Origin: Nematostella vectensis | Taxonomy: Eukaryota > Cnidaria > Anthozoa > Actiniaria > Edwardsiidae | NCBI RefSeq assembly: GCF_932526225.1 | Contig: NC_064039.1 | Location: forward strand, 9,008,139-9,072,138 | Length of the DNA stretch: 64,000 nt | Direction: 5' to 3' | Translations under genes and position numbers: made by a program | Part shown: piece by piece, positions 31,301 to 43,457 of the stretch | Layout of the letters: the number at the start of each line of letters is the position of its first letter | Position numbering within the stretch: position 1 is the first letter of the stretch | The notes under the pieces: model-generated | The model's input: the letters and a program-made list of their open reading frames with translations, nothing else | The model's database searches: none | What the model was told of the DNA's origin: nothing

Positions 31301-34212
31301 TTTCAAATCACTCATTCTATAAAACATGTGCTGATCCTCTTGTAATTTTTTAGTCTAAAACAAACATGGAAGAAAATTGTTTTCCTTTGCTTTGACACCC
31401 ACAATGTTTGTCTACATCATTTTTCTTTGATTTTCGTTATAGTACTTACAGACATGCTAGAGAGTTGGTCGTTTGCTGGCTCAATGTAAAAGCTCTCCTT
31501 TCCATCAAATACTAGACCTCTGCAATATCATAATGTACTATGTCAAAAACTTCAACAAGGATGGACAAAAATGTCATGCAAAAAGCTTTCTTTATATTGC
31601 TGTCTGACATGCACCTATACATGTATGGGTGCAAAATCACTAAGTCTCTTTGTCTTTGTGCTGCAACACATTTTGTAGATTTAGAACGTACCATGTGCGT
31701 TTTGCAGAATGTCTCTGTCCTTGATAGAATGAGCTAATGTACAGGGTGATCGATCCGTAGCTCAATATAAGATGTGGACTAAAGATATGTGGCTAGTGGG
31801 GTGGGGAGGGTGGGTACATCCCCCACCCCTACCCCTTGGACGCCAAAATGTGGGTCCTTTGTTATTGAAGGTTCAAACGATACTATACTTATTCCAATAA
31901 TATCTATGACTGTGCACCCCCCTTCCTCTGCAAGGTGTTGGTATGACTTACTCTAACCCTTGACATGTACTAACTGCAACTGACGATCCAGCAGAACCCC
32001 TAACTACACCATGGTAATAGCAGTGTTCTTCGGCCTAAAACAACAGACAGCATTATCTTTATAATACAAAACATACATGAATACAGTAAGAGTTAACACA
32101 GTTTTTTGTATAGCACCTATTAAAATAACCCTAAACGCTTCACAGATGACTGGATTTTACTCATAAATATGATATAGACTGCTCCATGCAGTTTACAGTG
32201 ATGTGTGTTAGATGGTGTGTAAGCACTGTCACTGAAAAAGGTACCATAATGAAAAGGGGCTTTTTGACATTCCCAGATCAATAAAGTGCAATGAAGGATA
32301 GAATCTACAGTTTATAAGGTCTTAACCTAAAGGGTTTTAAATTCAGAGAGCTAAGTATCCACTCTCAACTCAACCTGACCCCGATTGAAACCTTGGACAT
32401 TGGGCTTTTAAAAAGCAAAGTGCATGACACTTTTATTATACTGCTATTGTGATTGAGTTAATTAAAGAAATCTGAATGAAAACTAAACTTTTTTAAGGTC
32501 GCCTGATATTAACTGAACACCTAGTTATTTATTTAATTGGGGGGAGGCTTTTCCATTTTTTTAAATAGTTTCTTTTAAAAATCAAGGATTACTGATTTAA
32601 CTTAGTTTCATAAATCATTGTTATTGTCCTCCAACTAGAACTCTTTAATAGAAAAAACCCTGGTTCTGTTGATACAAAGGGCCAGGTAAATAAATATCTT
32701 AGTAAGGACATAACGAATGAGCAATAGTACCATATAACATGACATTCGCCACCATCTGTTAGAAGGCTTTTGATAAGAAAGGTCAAATATTCCAATACCA
32801 GATATGCTAAGTTCATACATCCTTACTTTTCAAGTCATTCAAAACCTATGCTAATGTGTAATTATTAACGAAAAACATAATTTTACTGATAACTACAGTA
32901 GGCATACTAGCAAAATCCAAATCTTTAAGGAGCCCCTTGGTTACCAAATAGGCTCCTTAAATACTTGGTGCATAACCTCAGCTAATGCCTATATCACGTA
33001 AATATTTTTTACTGCTTTGCAAATAAATCATATTAGGGTGAGAGCTTGACAATTCCAATGAAGATCTTTTTATTACTGTAATTTTGCATACGCTTTGAAA
33101 GACATATATCTCTTCTTTCAAGTCTTTTGAATCCCTAAGTTTGTGGTCACACATTATGCAAGATTTCGTATTGTTGAAACATTTTTAATTTCAATTTCCT
33201 GTTTCATAAGAAAGGGAAAAAAGCAGAGCATTTTACCCAATCTCCATAACATGCACTGCGCTCACAATGGAATTATAATACTTAAGTACTCAGGAATAAA
33301 TCGGGCCATTCTTTCGCGAAAAAGAGAGGTTAACTGATCATTGTGACATTTATAAGCGCAATGTAAACAAAAGACTGGCATTTTTGTGAGACCCGGAGAT
33401 TAATCAAGAAATAATCTGAACAGAACACTCAGAATTAGCAAATTTTACTAGGCTTTTGTGGGCTTAGCAGGGCTCCAACTTAATCAGCATAATAACTTTT
33501 TTAAGACTTTACCTGATATGGCTCCACTATCATTGACCCATTTGCACTGAAAGAAGTTGATTTGGAGTTCAAAGGGATGACAACTCTGTAGACGAAAATA
33601 AAAAGTCAGGAAACGCGTTGTTTCTAGCAAATGCTGAGGACACAGTGATTAAATAATCGTGATTGTACCTGTTAAGAGTTAAATCCAGTATAAATTCCCT
33701 TCCTAATGCGAAAACAGAAAACGACACGCGCTCTAAGTGACGTCCGTTCTGAAATGGTAATGAATTTAAAGTCAACAACATCACAGCGGATCAAGAGATA
33801 AACTGTGTTCCGCGCCTTTGCTTGTCCCCCGAAAAAGGGAGAGTCCGTTAGAATGGAAACTTTTACGAACATAATAAAAAGCTACCTGGGTTTTCGTAGT
33901 AACGGATCGCCTACGACGCAAGCCGGGTGAAAGCTGGACTGGTGTAACAACTTCGAATTTCTCTATAGATTCTTGTGGATTTTTCACCAGATATTGCCCA
34001 GCTAAATAAAAGCAAAATATGCAATTACATTGAAGAATAACGCATTCTATTCAGCAGACAGTAATTTAGAAATATCGTGGACTTATGCGATCCTTACAAG
34101 ACAATACAAGAGCTGAGTGAAACTCACCTTGGGCAAAATTGTCGACGCATTTGATGAACAAAGTGATAAACACAAAACACCGAGAAAATGTCCATAGAAA
34201 AGACTCAGCCAT
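16144..34212 (-). CDS. ADAM metalloprotease-disintegrin, transmembrane, 27 exons
   Basis: Exons (minus, high to low): 34212-34128, 34001-33886, 33748-33669, 33585-33513, 32034-31952, 31519-31450, 31354-31282, 31129-31065, 30957-30892, 30785-30714, 30281-30106, 27650-27569, 26664-26580, 26113-26050, 25401-25302, 24580-24509, 24117-24019, 23662-23582, 23494-23444, 23019-22956, 22774-22669, 19931-19809, 19078-18997, 18080-17997, 17760-17706, 17048-16920, 16789-16144. All use GT-AG, with phases consistent where I followed them. Exon 1 encodes a signal peptide. The prodomain ends with a cysteine-switch-like RPVKCG and a furin-type RTRR. The protease has an intact zinc site (HEMGHNLGMSHD). A disintegrin domain (CGNGFKEEGEECDCG), a Cys-rich domain, an EGF-like exon, a TM helix (VVLVLFILALVGLAIFAYF) and a long proline-rich SH3/WW-ligand tail with TPPPYS follow. 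The protein should be an active membrane sheddase. Exon borders were set by eye. Confidence 0.93.
18120..18996. repeat. Donor-derived array after ADAM exon 23
   Basis: There are about 26 units of roughly 33 bp. In gene sense the unit reads GACAAG|GTACGT then CCTATGGTAACACCTCC, and exon 23 itself ends GACAAG|GTAC. Each unit thus repeats the last six exon bases and the donor. Some copies have ATAAGT in place of GTACGT. Confidence 0.85.
20164..22062. repeat. 17-bp satellite in ADAM intron 21
   Basis: There are about 110 units of GCAGGGCCATAGTTA plus AC/GC. Units alternate irregularly between TTAACGC and TTAGCGC forms, and a higher-order block of several hundred bases appears duplicated (compare 20270-20700 with 20800-21250). 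No relation to the flanking exon junctions was found. Confidence 0.92.
22190..22450. repeat. Trinucleotide (ATG/TTG) microsatellite
   Basis: A long run of ATG triplets is interrupted by TTG and TTC triplets. The long open frames on both strands here (poly-Met/Leu and poly-Ile/Asn) are products of the repeat, not genes. Confidence 0.9.
23020..23285. repeat. Acceptor-derived array before ADAM exon 20
   Basis: There are about six units of 46 bp. In gene sense each contains TTTGTGTAG|GGTTATTGCTT, against the true junction TTTGTGCAG|GGTTTTTGCTT at 23020/23019. Upstream intron bases (ATGTTTTGTCATTG) are copied too. Confidence 0.88.
25030..25301. repeat. Donor-derived array after ADAM exon 15
   Basis: There are about eight units of 30-41 bp. 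In gene sense each reads CCGCTCAAG|GTAAGCATTTT, against the true exon end CCGCTGATG|GTAAGCATTTT. The donor and following intron bases are identical. Confidence 0.87.
26290..26580. repeat. Three-fold duplication of the ADAM exon 13 3' end and donor
   Basis: The real junction is at 26580/26579. Diverged copies have donors near 26488 and 26399, a period of about 91 bp. Each contains a copy of the exon segment with GGGAATGAGtCATGACGA followed by GTGAGTC. A fourth, more decayed copy may lie near 26300. Confidence 0.85.
27651..29533. repeat. Acceptor-derived array before ADAM exon 12
   Basis: There are about 36 units, mostly 52 bp, with a shorter variant recurring. In gene sense each contains GTAATTGCAG|TCAGTCTAAG, then TTCGAGGGCGCTA. 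The true junction is GTAATTGCAG|GCAGTCTAAA, then TTCGAGGGTGCTA. The array begins exactly at the junction (27651) and runs upstream for almost 1.9 kb. Confidence 0.92.
29833..29970. mobile_element. Short MITE with 41-bp terminal inverted repeats
   Basis: The left arm starts ATTCTCGGGGACCCAGGGCG at 29833, and the right arm is its near-complete complement ending at 29970. It is about 138 bp in total and lies in ADAM intron 11. No clear target duplication is visible. Confidence 0.75.
30315..30634. mobile_element. MITE family A, copy 2 (with internal duplication)
   Basis: It has the same TTAAAGCCGCATTGTCACC ends as the 14447 copy. It is about 90 bp longer because an extra inverted segment with GTAAACTG and GCGTTTTCCGTTAAAA occurs near its right end. 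Confidence 0.75.
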
Positions 34213-35107
34213 TGATCCAACCCTATAACAGCCTTGGGTAGCTCTATTTGTCTGTATACTAATATCAAGGGAAATGCGCATTATTTAGCGAGGCCAAATG
34301 AATCACGGAGCACTTCCTGTAGCAGCCATGTTGGGTTAGAATGGCAACGCGCCCACGGTCATGTCGGCATGCGCCCCTAACTGCTGCACGGGGGAGGGGA
34401 AAAAAGAAATTTGTCTCTAACTATCTATAGAATTATTTATAGAATAAATAAGTTCATTGCAGAGATTCTATATAAAAAAAACATTTTAATTTATTCTATA
34501 TCCCGTAAAAATATCATTATTTATTATAGTATAAGACTTGTTTAGGTGCTATAAATGTTATCAGCTTAAATCAAGTTTTACCCCTCCCTCGAGAAACAAA
34601 AATGTCAACTAAGGATACATGTAAATGAACCGGAAAAGGAATACTCCAGCAAGGTACTTGATACTTCGTAAATTGGCTGACCTCTACTGCAAAAAAACTT
34701 GATTGACTTGTTACATGGAGTACTCGGCTAGAAGCCAGACACGTTCGGTTGTTCTGTGAGCGTTCTCCTGCTGCCATTCGATCGTGTCACTAATGCTTGC
34801 CCGTCTAAAAACAATCTCCTAAGCCACTCGATTGCCGTGATTTCACCACCACAGCACTCATGATTAGGTCTAGACTCCATTTAAAAGGATTTTTTATCTC
34901 ACGGTGGCTCCAATCCAAGGGAACACAGTCGAACGTGGAGTAAAGCTCGCTCCACGAAGTCACCGTCTTCTCCATTTACACTTGATCCACTCAAATCCGA
35001 TGCCACAAAATATGCAAGCAGTATGTTATTCTATGGCCGCGAAACCGTGATAACACTGGGCGGGATCTTGTTTTGCCCACCAACTTGCCCAGAGCTTTGT
35101 TTTAGCC
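34213..35107. promoter_or_regulatory. Intergenic region between divergent ADAM and DUF229 gene 1
   Basis: The two start codons are 895 bp apart and point away from each other, so both promoters must lie here. The ADAM-proximal part is AT-rich with poly-A/T runs. No TATA box can be assigned with confidence. Confidence 0.5.
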
Positions 35108-38100
35108 ATGCTACGTAGAACTTTATGCATGAAGATGCGGAGAAGAAAACTGTTTGTTGGTTGCGTGTGTTGCCTTGTGTTGGCTGGATGGCTGCTTGTA
35201 GAACACCAAATTAAGCTCGCTAAAACATGCACATCGCCTTCCTGTGTGACCACGAGGCCTTCACGGATGCGACAGGAGTACGAGGAACTAGAAAATTATA
35301 AGCCGAAAAGGTGGGTATTGAATTTGAATACAAGCAAAACAGTGTGAAGAGACACCCCGAGTAGAGGCCATTTCTTCTTTGTTTGCTCTTCTTACACGCG
35401 CGTTATTGAAGGCATATCGGACTGTGTATCACAGAATAATGTTTCATTCATTTTCATTTTTTTATTTTGCACTATTTTGAATAAGATAAAGAATATTTGG
35501 ATACAGGTAGAAAAAAGGGGAAGTTAACTATTTACGGTACTTAAGAAGAAAAAAAAATTTAAGGTGCGCAGTGACCATAGAAGCATAAGCTTTCGAGATG
35601 GTCACTGCCACAGTCAGATTTCGAGGGTCTTACAGGATATTATTATAATATTATTATAATATTATTATTATTATTATTATTTTTTTTTTTTTACAATATA
35701 TAATATATACATAAACAAAATATAATATTTTAGAGTGAGGAAAAGTAAATCTGGCCAGGGTGGATCAATATTAATTCTGATTATTTAATAAATGCTCTAA
35801 TTATCTAATTATCTGATTATCTAATAAATGTTCACACTCAATTCTCAAGGATTCTTTGACTCACACGATGTATACACAGCCATTATCTCTTCTGCGCCTG
35901 CAATTTTAACGCCAAACCTCAGTGTTTGTGTTTTGATCATCACAACTGACGCGTTTGAAATTAGAGGCAATTTCCCGGTCCGCGCGTCAGATTTACCTCA
36001 ACAACGTAAATACCTAGCGATAGACTTCCTTCTTTCCTTTTGTTTGTTTTCGACCCTTCTAACGTAAAACCTGAACGCTAAGACCGTCTGAATAGAGTTC
36101 TAAAGTGCAAACCCCCGCGGCGCTCCCGCGGCACTTTCGAAGCACATTTCTAAATCTAAACTGGTCCGTTTTTGAGTGGCAAAAGTTCATCGCTAGTTTC
36201 TAATTGGTTTTGTAGAAGGAAATGTAGGAAAGCGATAGTTCCGCATCGAGAGTTTAGCTTGATCATTTTTGATATCATAGGTTATTTTCTCCAAATGTGA
36301 TTTATTTGTTTTCTAGGATCTCAAAGTCGCCCTGGTTTATGTATCTTTCAGTTCTTGTTATTTCTACTTACATTGTATTCCGCGGCTATTTAGTTATGTC
36401 TGGGTCTTTGGGAACATTATTTGCGTTGTCAATGGGGCGTGACTTTATAATTAGACTGATATCCCCTTCAATCTTTTATCTTTGTGGGGAAATCAAACAA
36501 ATGCAAACATGAAAATAGCTGAACTAAATTTTAGAATAGAATTATTTCGCTTGTATAGCTTGATAAAGCCGCAAGAGACTCGATGAATTTGATTGTATGC
36601 TCTTTGATGGAATTCGCTCGTTATTGTTTTTCTTTAGTAAGTAGAAATAAGTTTGAGAGCTTTTGATACGGGCTGTCAAGTCTTTACATTAATATAATGG
36701 ATTTTTATTCAAAAGCTACTTTTGAAAATAGCTTTATTTTTTTATTATTTTGTATATAAATATTTATTGTGACTGCAGCAATTAATGTTTAACTGCAGCA
36801 TTAGATATATTTGTATGGATCAATTGAAAGGCCAGAAGCAATATTACTTATCCCCTTATCTTTTCAGAATGGACAATGTTCTACTCATTCCAAATCCTGT
36901 GAAAGGTTTGCGTCATATCTCAAATGCCAGCATCTGCACACTACCAAACGTTGATCCCTTTGATATCTCAGTAAGCCATTTAATTACAGACTTGGGGTTT
37001 GATCCAAAGTGCAAGGGGCCGCTTGTCCATTTTGCCGTCAACAGCCATGGCAACCTTGCACTGAAGAAGAAGGAATATCGCAGTCAAATCAATATGAAGT
37101 CTGTGAGCCTCCAGTATATCAGCCGTCCGCCGGAAGATGACAGCACATTTGATGTCAGTGATGGAATAAGCCCTTTTGTAAAAAATGGTGATAGAAATTT
37201 AAGGAAAATTAATCAAGATTTTCTTCAAGTAGATTACCAGGTTAAAAAACCTAAAGCACACAAGCAGACACAGTTCATTGCTAAAGTTTCTCCTAAGCAG
37301 GATTTGGTAAAGAAACTCAAGCAAGTTGAGATGTCTGATCCGGCTGGTATGCCCTTAAATGTGCTCATGTTCGGCTTTGATTCATCATCTAGAGCCACCT
37401 TCCAGCGTAAGCTACCTCGTACTGTTAATTACCTAGAGAAAGAACTTGGGGCACATATTTTCAAGGGTTACTCGATTGTAGGAGATGGTACAACGCCAAT
37501 ACTCTCAGCACTTCTCACAGGAAAATTTGTCAAGGAATTGCAACACAAAGCTAAGGAGAAAAAGAGAGATATTGAGAATCTTGATGAGTGGCCATGGATA
37601 ATGAAGGAGTACGGCAAGCATGGTTATGTTTCTCTTTATGCGGAGGATGATCAGAAGATTGCCACATTTAATATTAGAATGAAGGGTTTCACAACGCCTC
37701 CGTGTGACCACTACATGCGACCATTCTGGTTAGCATTGGAGGAACATTCACTGCGCAAACTCAAAAGAGCCAAGAAATTTCCAGAAAATAATCTAGAATG
37801 CATGGGTTCGGAGGCGCTACATAATATTACGCTGGACTACCTCTACAGCTTGTACGAGGCCTACCCCAACACCCCCAAGTTTGGCTTTGCATTTATGTCG
37901 TACCTATCACATGGTATCCCTGAGAAGCTTAGTTATGCGGATAATGATCTTGTTGGGTACCTTGAGAGATACAAGAAGCTGAGGAACAACACGATTCTTA
38001 TCATACTGAGTAAGTAACACTCATCATGCTAAACACATTCACATGTGTTGTTGGCTATACTGTATTTAGCCATCCTTTGCTCTGTATTTATTGTGATTTT

Positions 38101-39870
38101 TGTGCATTTATACCCAATATAAATAATAATGTAGAAAATGATAGCATATAACTTGTTGACAACACATGTATGTTTTAGATGCTCCATTGCTATTTTCATT
38201 ATTTTGGCCACATGCATGCAATGTGGATAATAAATTATTCTCATTTTGATATATTGTTGGGGTAGATAACAAATAATTCATATTTTAATTTTAGGGCTGA
38301 CAATATCTATCCAGTCAAGGAAGTCTTTTTTTACTTAATTATCGTTCCTTTTATCTTGGTTTTGCTCTAGGTGATCATGGAGCTCGAATAGGTCCTCTGC
38401 GGAACTCCATGCAAGGAAGTCTGGAGGAGCGACTCCCCATGTTGTCAATCGTCCTCCCAGAGTGGTTTGAGAGCAAATATCCTGAACTAGTTGCTAACAT
38501 GCAACACAACACAGAGGTGGTAACAAGTCCATTTGATGTGCATGCCACATTACAACACCTTCTCTCCTTCCCTAAGGAGTACCCTGGACAAAAGACGCAG
38601 AGTCTACTCACAAGGATAGAAAAATCTCGCACGTGCTGGGAAGCAGGTAAAAATTTAAGAAAGGCAAATCAAGTGACTCCCTTTCAGTTGGAATGCTGAA
38701 TTATATGGGCACAACATGGTTGAGTCGAAGGAATAGAAGGTGCCTCAGGCGGCTGCCATGTGACTTATGTGCGATCACAGCTTAGATTGATAATTGTTTT
38801 TTTTGTGGAGGGAAGAAAACTGGAGAACCTAGAAAAATCCTTGAGTTAAAGGCGAGAAATGGCCATTGAGACTCACTTGGAACTGAGTATCAGACCCATA
38901 TCCCAGTAGGGAGAGATTGGTGCTGTAGGGATGATCTCCCAACTGTGCCACCTAGGTCTCCCAAGAAGTTAGTTTAGTTTATTAGTTTATTACCGTCTCT
39001 CGCAGCAAGGCTGAATTACAGGCGGTGTCAGCAACATATTACAGATGGGGGGAAAAATTATGCTAAATGAGAAGCATATATACAAGAAACAAACTGTCCG
39101 AACCAATCAGTGTTCATGGGTTTAATGTGACAACTCGTGTTTGCCCTCATGTATAAGGGTTGGCTCTCACCTCCAGTCTACTTTTTACCTGGTTGTACAA
39201 TGGGTTTCCTGGTTTTATTTTCTTAAAGTCCTTACATCTATTTTCCCTCCTGACTGCAAGGGACTCTATGTAACATTCCTCTAAAGCAATTTCATGAGAG
39301 TGATGGTACGATTATTCTTAACGCGCGTTTCTGAAACTTACTTTAAACTTGGATGTTCATAATGTTTAATATGTATTTTTTTATCTTTGCTCAGGCATTG
39401 ATTACCATTGGTGTCCATGCCTGAAATGGAAGCAAGTGAGTGTCAACACTCCAGGGATACACCAATCAGCAGAAGCAGTGGTGCAGAAAATTAATGACGT
39501 CATATCCAAGAGCGAGTACTCCCGCCAGAGATGTGCACCACTTGAGTTAACAGGAGTTGTCTACGCTGCTGAACTATTATCTGCCAACACAGGCTCTGAA
39601 TACGTCTTGAGTCCAATCAAGAATGGTAGAATGAGACGGCATAAAGTTCCTAGTGGTAGAAGGTATCAGATAGTTCTTGAGACTTCACCTCTAAAAGGAA
39701 TGTTCGAGGCCACAGTAACGATACGCAAGAAAGGGCGCATTGTTGTTAACCCACACATCAGCAGAACAAGTGTATATGGGGATTCTCCCAGATGTGTTGT
39801 TGATCGGCACCCAGAGTTGCGGAAATACTGCGTCTGCTATGAAAAGTTAAATAAAGAGATAGAGAGGTGA
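35108..39870 (+). CDS. DUF229-family sulfatase-fold type II membrane protein, gene 1
   Basis: Exons are 35108-35310, 36868-38009, 38371-38646 and 39395-39870, with canonical borders and matching phases. The N-terminus is short and basic, followed by a hydrophobic anchor (LFVGCVCCLVLAGWLLV), which suggests a type II membrane or secreted protein. The alkaline-phosphatase/sulfatase-like core has a candidate nucleophile region FGFDSSSRATF, GDGTTPILSALLTG, LYAEDD and an ILSDHGAR metal motif formed across the exon 2/3 junction. The C-terminal domain starts IDYHWCPC and ends with paired cysteines (KYCVCYEK). DUF229 proteins are predicted hydrolases of unknown substrate. A paralogue lies at 61276-64000. 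Confidence 0.9.
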
Positions 39871-40327
39871 CACAGGCCCATATTCGGTTAGAAAATGTTT
39901 AGATGTAATCTCTGATACAATAATGATTGATATTCTCAATACAAATGAATAATAACTACAATAGCTCCGTCAAACACTGAAGAACTTTTTAACAACTCGC
40001 ACAAAAATGTTACTTAATATATAAACATACCCTACTGTAGTAGCTTCATGCTTGCTGCATATGAGACTTTGTTTCTTGATTATTATTTAGTTTGGAATCT
40101 TTATCATGATTACAGCCATTTTGGGGGGAGGGGGAGGTTATTTTTTATATGAGTTAGGCTTGGCATGGCTTTTTTGATCCTATGCAATAGTTTGAGAATC
40201 TGTTTGTTTTGTAGCAGATAATACAATAAATAAACAATTAAAGGCAATTTTGCAGTTTAAGTTTCTTATAAATACACAGCTAGATATAGTGTACATTTAT
40301 CAGAAAGGATGATATTTTATAAAATAT

Positions 40328-40486
40328 GTTGTGGTTTGAAATGCTTCTTGGTTTGAAATTGTTAAAACCAGTTTGAAAAAAATTCAAACCAAGAAGCATT
40401 TCAAACCACAACAAATGTGGCATGGTTTGAATTTTTTTCAAACTGGTTTTAACAATTTCAAACCAAGAAGCATTTCAAACCACAAC
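40328..40486. repeat. Perfect 64-bp inverted repeat with nested arms
   Basis: The left arm 40328-40391 and right arm 40423-40486 are reverse complements. A further 30-bp copy of the outer arm lies at 40383-40412, so several alternative hairpins are possible. The arms include GTTGTGGTTTGAAATGC. Confidence 0.9.
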
Positions 40487-41763
40487 AAATATAAATGGTA
40501 GTTAATGTTGCAAGGCATTTAAGTTGTTTTCTTTACAGCAGCAAAGATAACTTATGCACCATATATAGCTGTATAGAAGACAACATAGTCAATTGTGGGA
40601 TAAAATTCACTATTACAGTATATAGCTGATAAGTATGTTTCTGGTACTTAAAAAAGTATTTCAATACTTTATTAAGATAATAGTATTCTAATACTTATCA
40701 TAATTAGATTCTCACATTGTATACATCTTAATATGTACATTATAATTAGTATGGCAAGGGTTTTTAATTGTTTTGTTGACAGCAAACTTTTCACTGATTG
40801 ATCTAGCATAGCTGTACACAAAACAACTCCATAGGATATAAAATGTTTTAAGATACATTTCTTTCATATCTGTTCTTTCTTTTAAATGTACCAAAGCTGT
40901 GCATTTATGAGAAATGGTCAACAACTAATAATTATTGAATTGTTATTATTTCAATGTAGTTAAATATTTTGGTTTATAGGATTGTTAATATTATTTGTGT
41001 TTAGTTGTTTTCTTTCCAGCAAAACATGTTATTGGCTGCAAAGAAGACAACAATATAATTGAATAATGATAAAATATCGATAATCCTATAAAGCTTAACC
41101 AGAGTTTTTCATAAATGCACTATTGTACAATAGAGTACATTTATTGGAAATGCCCAGTTCACAAGAACTTGTACAGTTTCTGTAATATTATTTTTATTAA
41201 TAAACACAAACTACATCTGGCCAAGTCCCTGCTTGCACTGTTACAAAATTTTGATCATTCAGTATTTTAATCTAAAAGATTATCAACAGTGAATTTACAA
41301 TCTATAATATTGATTGTGGTCTCTATTTCCTGTGCATTTTGCCTAAGTAATGCTAGATCGTATTGTTTACATTAGGGAAACACTTCGCTTGTATAGAATC
41401 CTTCATTCTACATATTATTAGTTTCAGTTGAGATCCCATCTTTCTTGCAGCTTTACAGGTTCAAAAGCTGCAAAGAAGACTAACATCCAAATTGATGTTG
41501 CTGTTTTTGGTAATTTGCACATGAAAAAATTGTTATGTATGCTAGTGGCATAATAAAAATAATTAAAAATGTGAACTTTCCTATTTTTATTTTGAGTTGT
41601 TTATCCATGACTCTGTATAAATCATTGGGATCCAATGTTTGTATTTTTATTACAACTGAATTGACCTTTTAACAGTCCCTATTTACTTACCTTGACTTTT
41701 GCATGATCTCATTCTACCGGCTTTTCTACTGTATACTGTACACATTGTTGTCTGAACTCTGTT

Positions 41764-41809
41764 AAAACAATAACAAAGCTCATTGTTGTCTGAGCTTTGT
41801 TATTGTTTT
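41764..41809. repeat. Perfect 19-bp hairpin with 8-base loop
   Basis: AAAACAATAACAAAGCTCA at 41764-41782 pairs fully with 41791-41809. The loop is TTGTTGTC. It lies just beyond the TMEM128 stop and so may be in its 3' UTR. Confidence 0.85.
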
Positions 41810-41954
41810 CACTTGATACTGGGCTAGGATGACAACATGGTGACTAGCTGAGACTCTTTAGTAAGGTCCACAAGAAAGCATTTCCTGACAATCTAACACA
41901 ATGACATCTAGACCTGCCAGTAAAGTCTGTGCCAAACTTGTTGATAAACATTTC

Positions 41955-43298
41955 TCACAGCGGGATCAGTGTTGTCAGGAAGACCACACCCATAAACAGC
42001 GTGAAGATGATGAATGGAGTGAAAAAACTCCAGACAGGCCAGAGAGCTATTGTACAGCTGACATAAACAAAAATAAATAAGAACCCCTAACACAATAAAA
42101 GATATTTACAAAACAGCAGTGAAATAGCTTGATAACATGATGTTGAGAACAGGAGAAGGACAGGGATATCAAGAAATACATGGCCAAAGAGTGTTTGATT
42201 TGTGTGCAAGGAAGATGAGTGTGCAAGAGCAAACAGTGAGTGTGTAACCAACTCACCAAACAAGTCCTGATATGAATGAAAATGTAGCAACTGGAATGAG
42301 AGCAGGGCTTTCCTGGTCCCAGTCTGTAACTTTCTTATAATAACTGCACCAGACGACAAAGTATAAGCCGACAATGACGTTGATTCCAATCAGAGCAGTA
42401 CCTAGATACAGCCATGGTCTGAAAAGAAATAATAGGTAACACTGACGACGCAGTCACAGAAAATAAAAAAAGATGGTAATCATTAATTTCCTGATGTTAC
42501 AACACCTCTTGTTGCATTTAAAATGGAAAATAAGCGCCTTATAATGGATTTTGAGTCCTACTATTCTATTGCCTCCTTCCTTTTACATCCTGTACATGTA
42601 AAAGATGAATAAATAAACCCTCAATACAGAAGAAAGACAAAGATAAGCACTTTTAATGCCTTGGAGAAGGGTTTTTTTTACATAACATAGACTAGTACTT
42701 TACCTGTTGATACGATCATCTACTTTTATGGCAATGTAAAAGTCTGTGTAGTAAAAAACCAACATGGCCGCTGTCATCCAAAATATAGAATGAACGTTGA
42801 TGCGATATTTATTTTTTGGATCATTTTCCTCGAGTATCTTTTCCCCGCCACATTTCAAGTTCTCTGAAATAAAGAACAAATGTCAATTGTGACTGATATT
42901 TTATGGCTACTCTGACTAAAAAACACTGAAGTGAAACTGAAAGACAGACATGAAAATGCCTGGAAAATTGAAGTTAACATTGCGAATTCGATAGAATCTG
43001 ATAGTCAACGATGTTTGGGGTCATCTGACTTTAGTAGCCTCGGAAACCCAGGAGCCTTCGTATGAGGTGAAACGGTAGGACAGAAAAGACTCTATCTGGG
43101 GTTTCCGACAAAATGATGACGACAGTGTTAGCACACTCAAATATAGCTAAGCTAGGCTAAGTTAATGTCTAAATTACATCTTTATGATCCTAATTAACAC
43201 TCACCATCCAGTAATGAGTCATAGTCCCCTCTTCTGTGTCTTAAAAACGCGTCGTATAAGTTTTGTTGGAGTCGGACATTTGTCCTGGAAGCCGCCAT
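41955..43298 (-). CDS. TMEM128: TMEM128-like four-helix membrane protein
   Basis: Exons are 43298-43205, 42863-42704, 42418-42257 and 42057-41955, with canonical borders. The first exon is soluble (MAASRTNVRLQQNLYDAF). The next has an acidic segment and TM1 (SIFWMTAAMLVFYYTDFY). The third carries TM2 (PWLYLGTALIGINVIVGLYF), a short WCSYYKKV loop with ESPALIPVATFSFI as TM3. The last has ALWPVWSFFTPFIIFTLFMG as TM4 and ends with TGA. Order and loop motifs match the TMEM128 family, an ER membrane protein of unknown activity. It is divergent from the TRPV gene. Confidence 0.88.
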
Positions 43299-43457
43299 CT
43301 TGGGTTTGTAACGAACTGGAATTCCTGTGGACACAGGCTTCCCGAGCCTGGCAACAAATCGAAGGTAACAACAACATAAAAGCAAGATGGCGGGAGTGTC
43401 GATGTGTGATGTGAGGTGTAAAGAAGGGAACAAGTAAGATCTTACAGAAAATAGATC
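43299..43457. promoter_or_regulatory. Bidirectional promoter, TMEM128 / TRPV
   Basis: Only 159 bp separate the two divergent start codons, so a shared promoter is likely. No TATA box is obvious. Short GC-rich patches and two copies of a CAAGATGG/CCATCTTGG-type YY1-like motif (near 43295 and 43383) are visible. Confidence 0.5.

Larger units (their letters stand above)
39871..41954. other. Convergent 3' region between DUF229 gene 1 and TMEM128
   Basis: This AT-rich sequence has several AATAAA-like signals, for example near 40227. It contains a 64-bp-arm palindrome (40328-40486) and a perfect 19-bp hairpin (41764-41809). No coding exon was found. Confidence 0.55.

Noticed and set aside
38790..38990. 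Possible second SINE (GGTGGCACAGTTGGGAGATC-type A box on the minus strand)
   Set aside because: The B box is poor and the body is not shared with the 58265 candidate; support is too weak.
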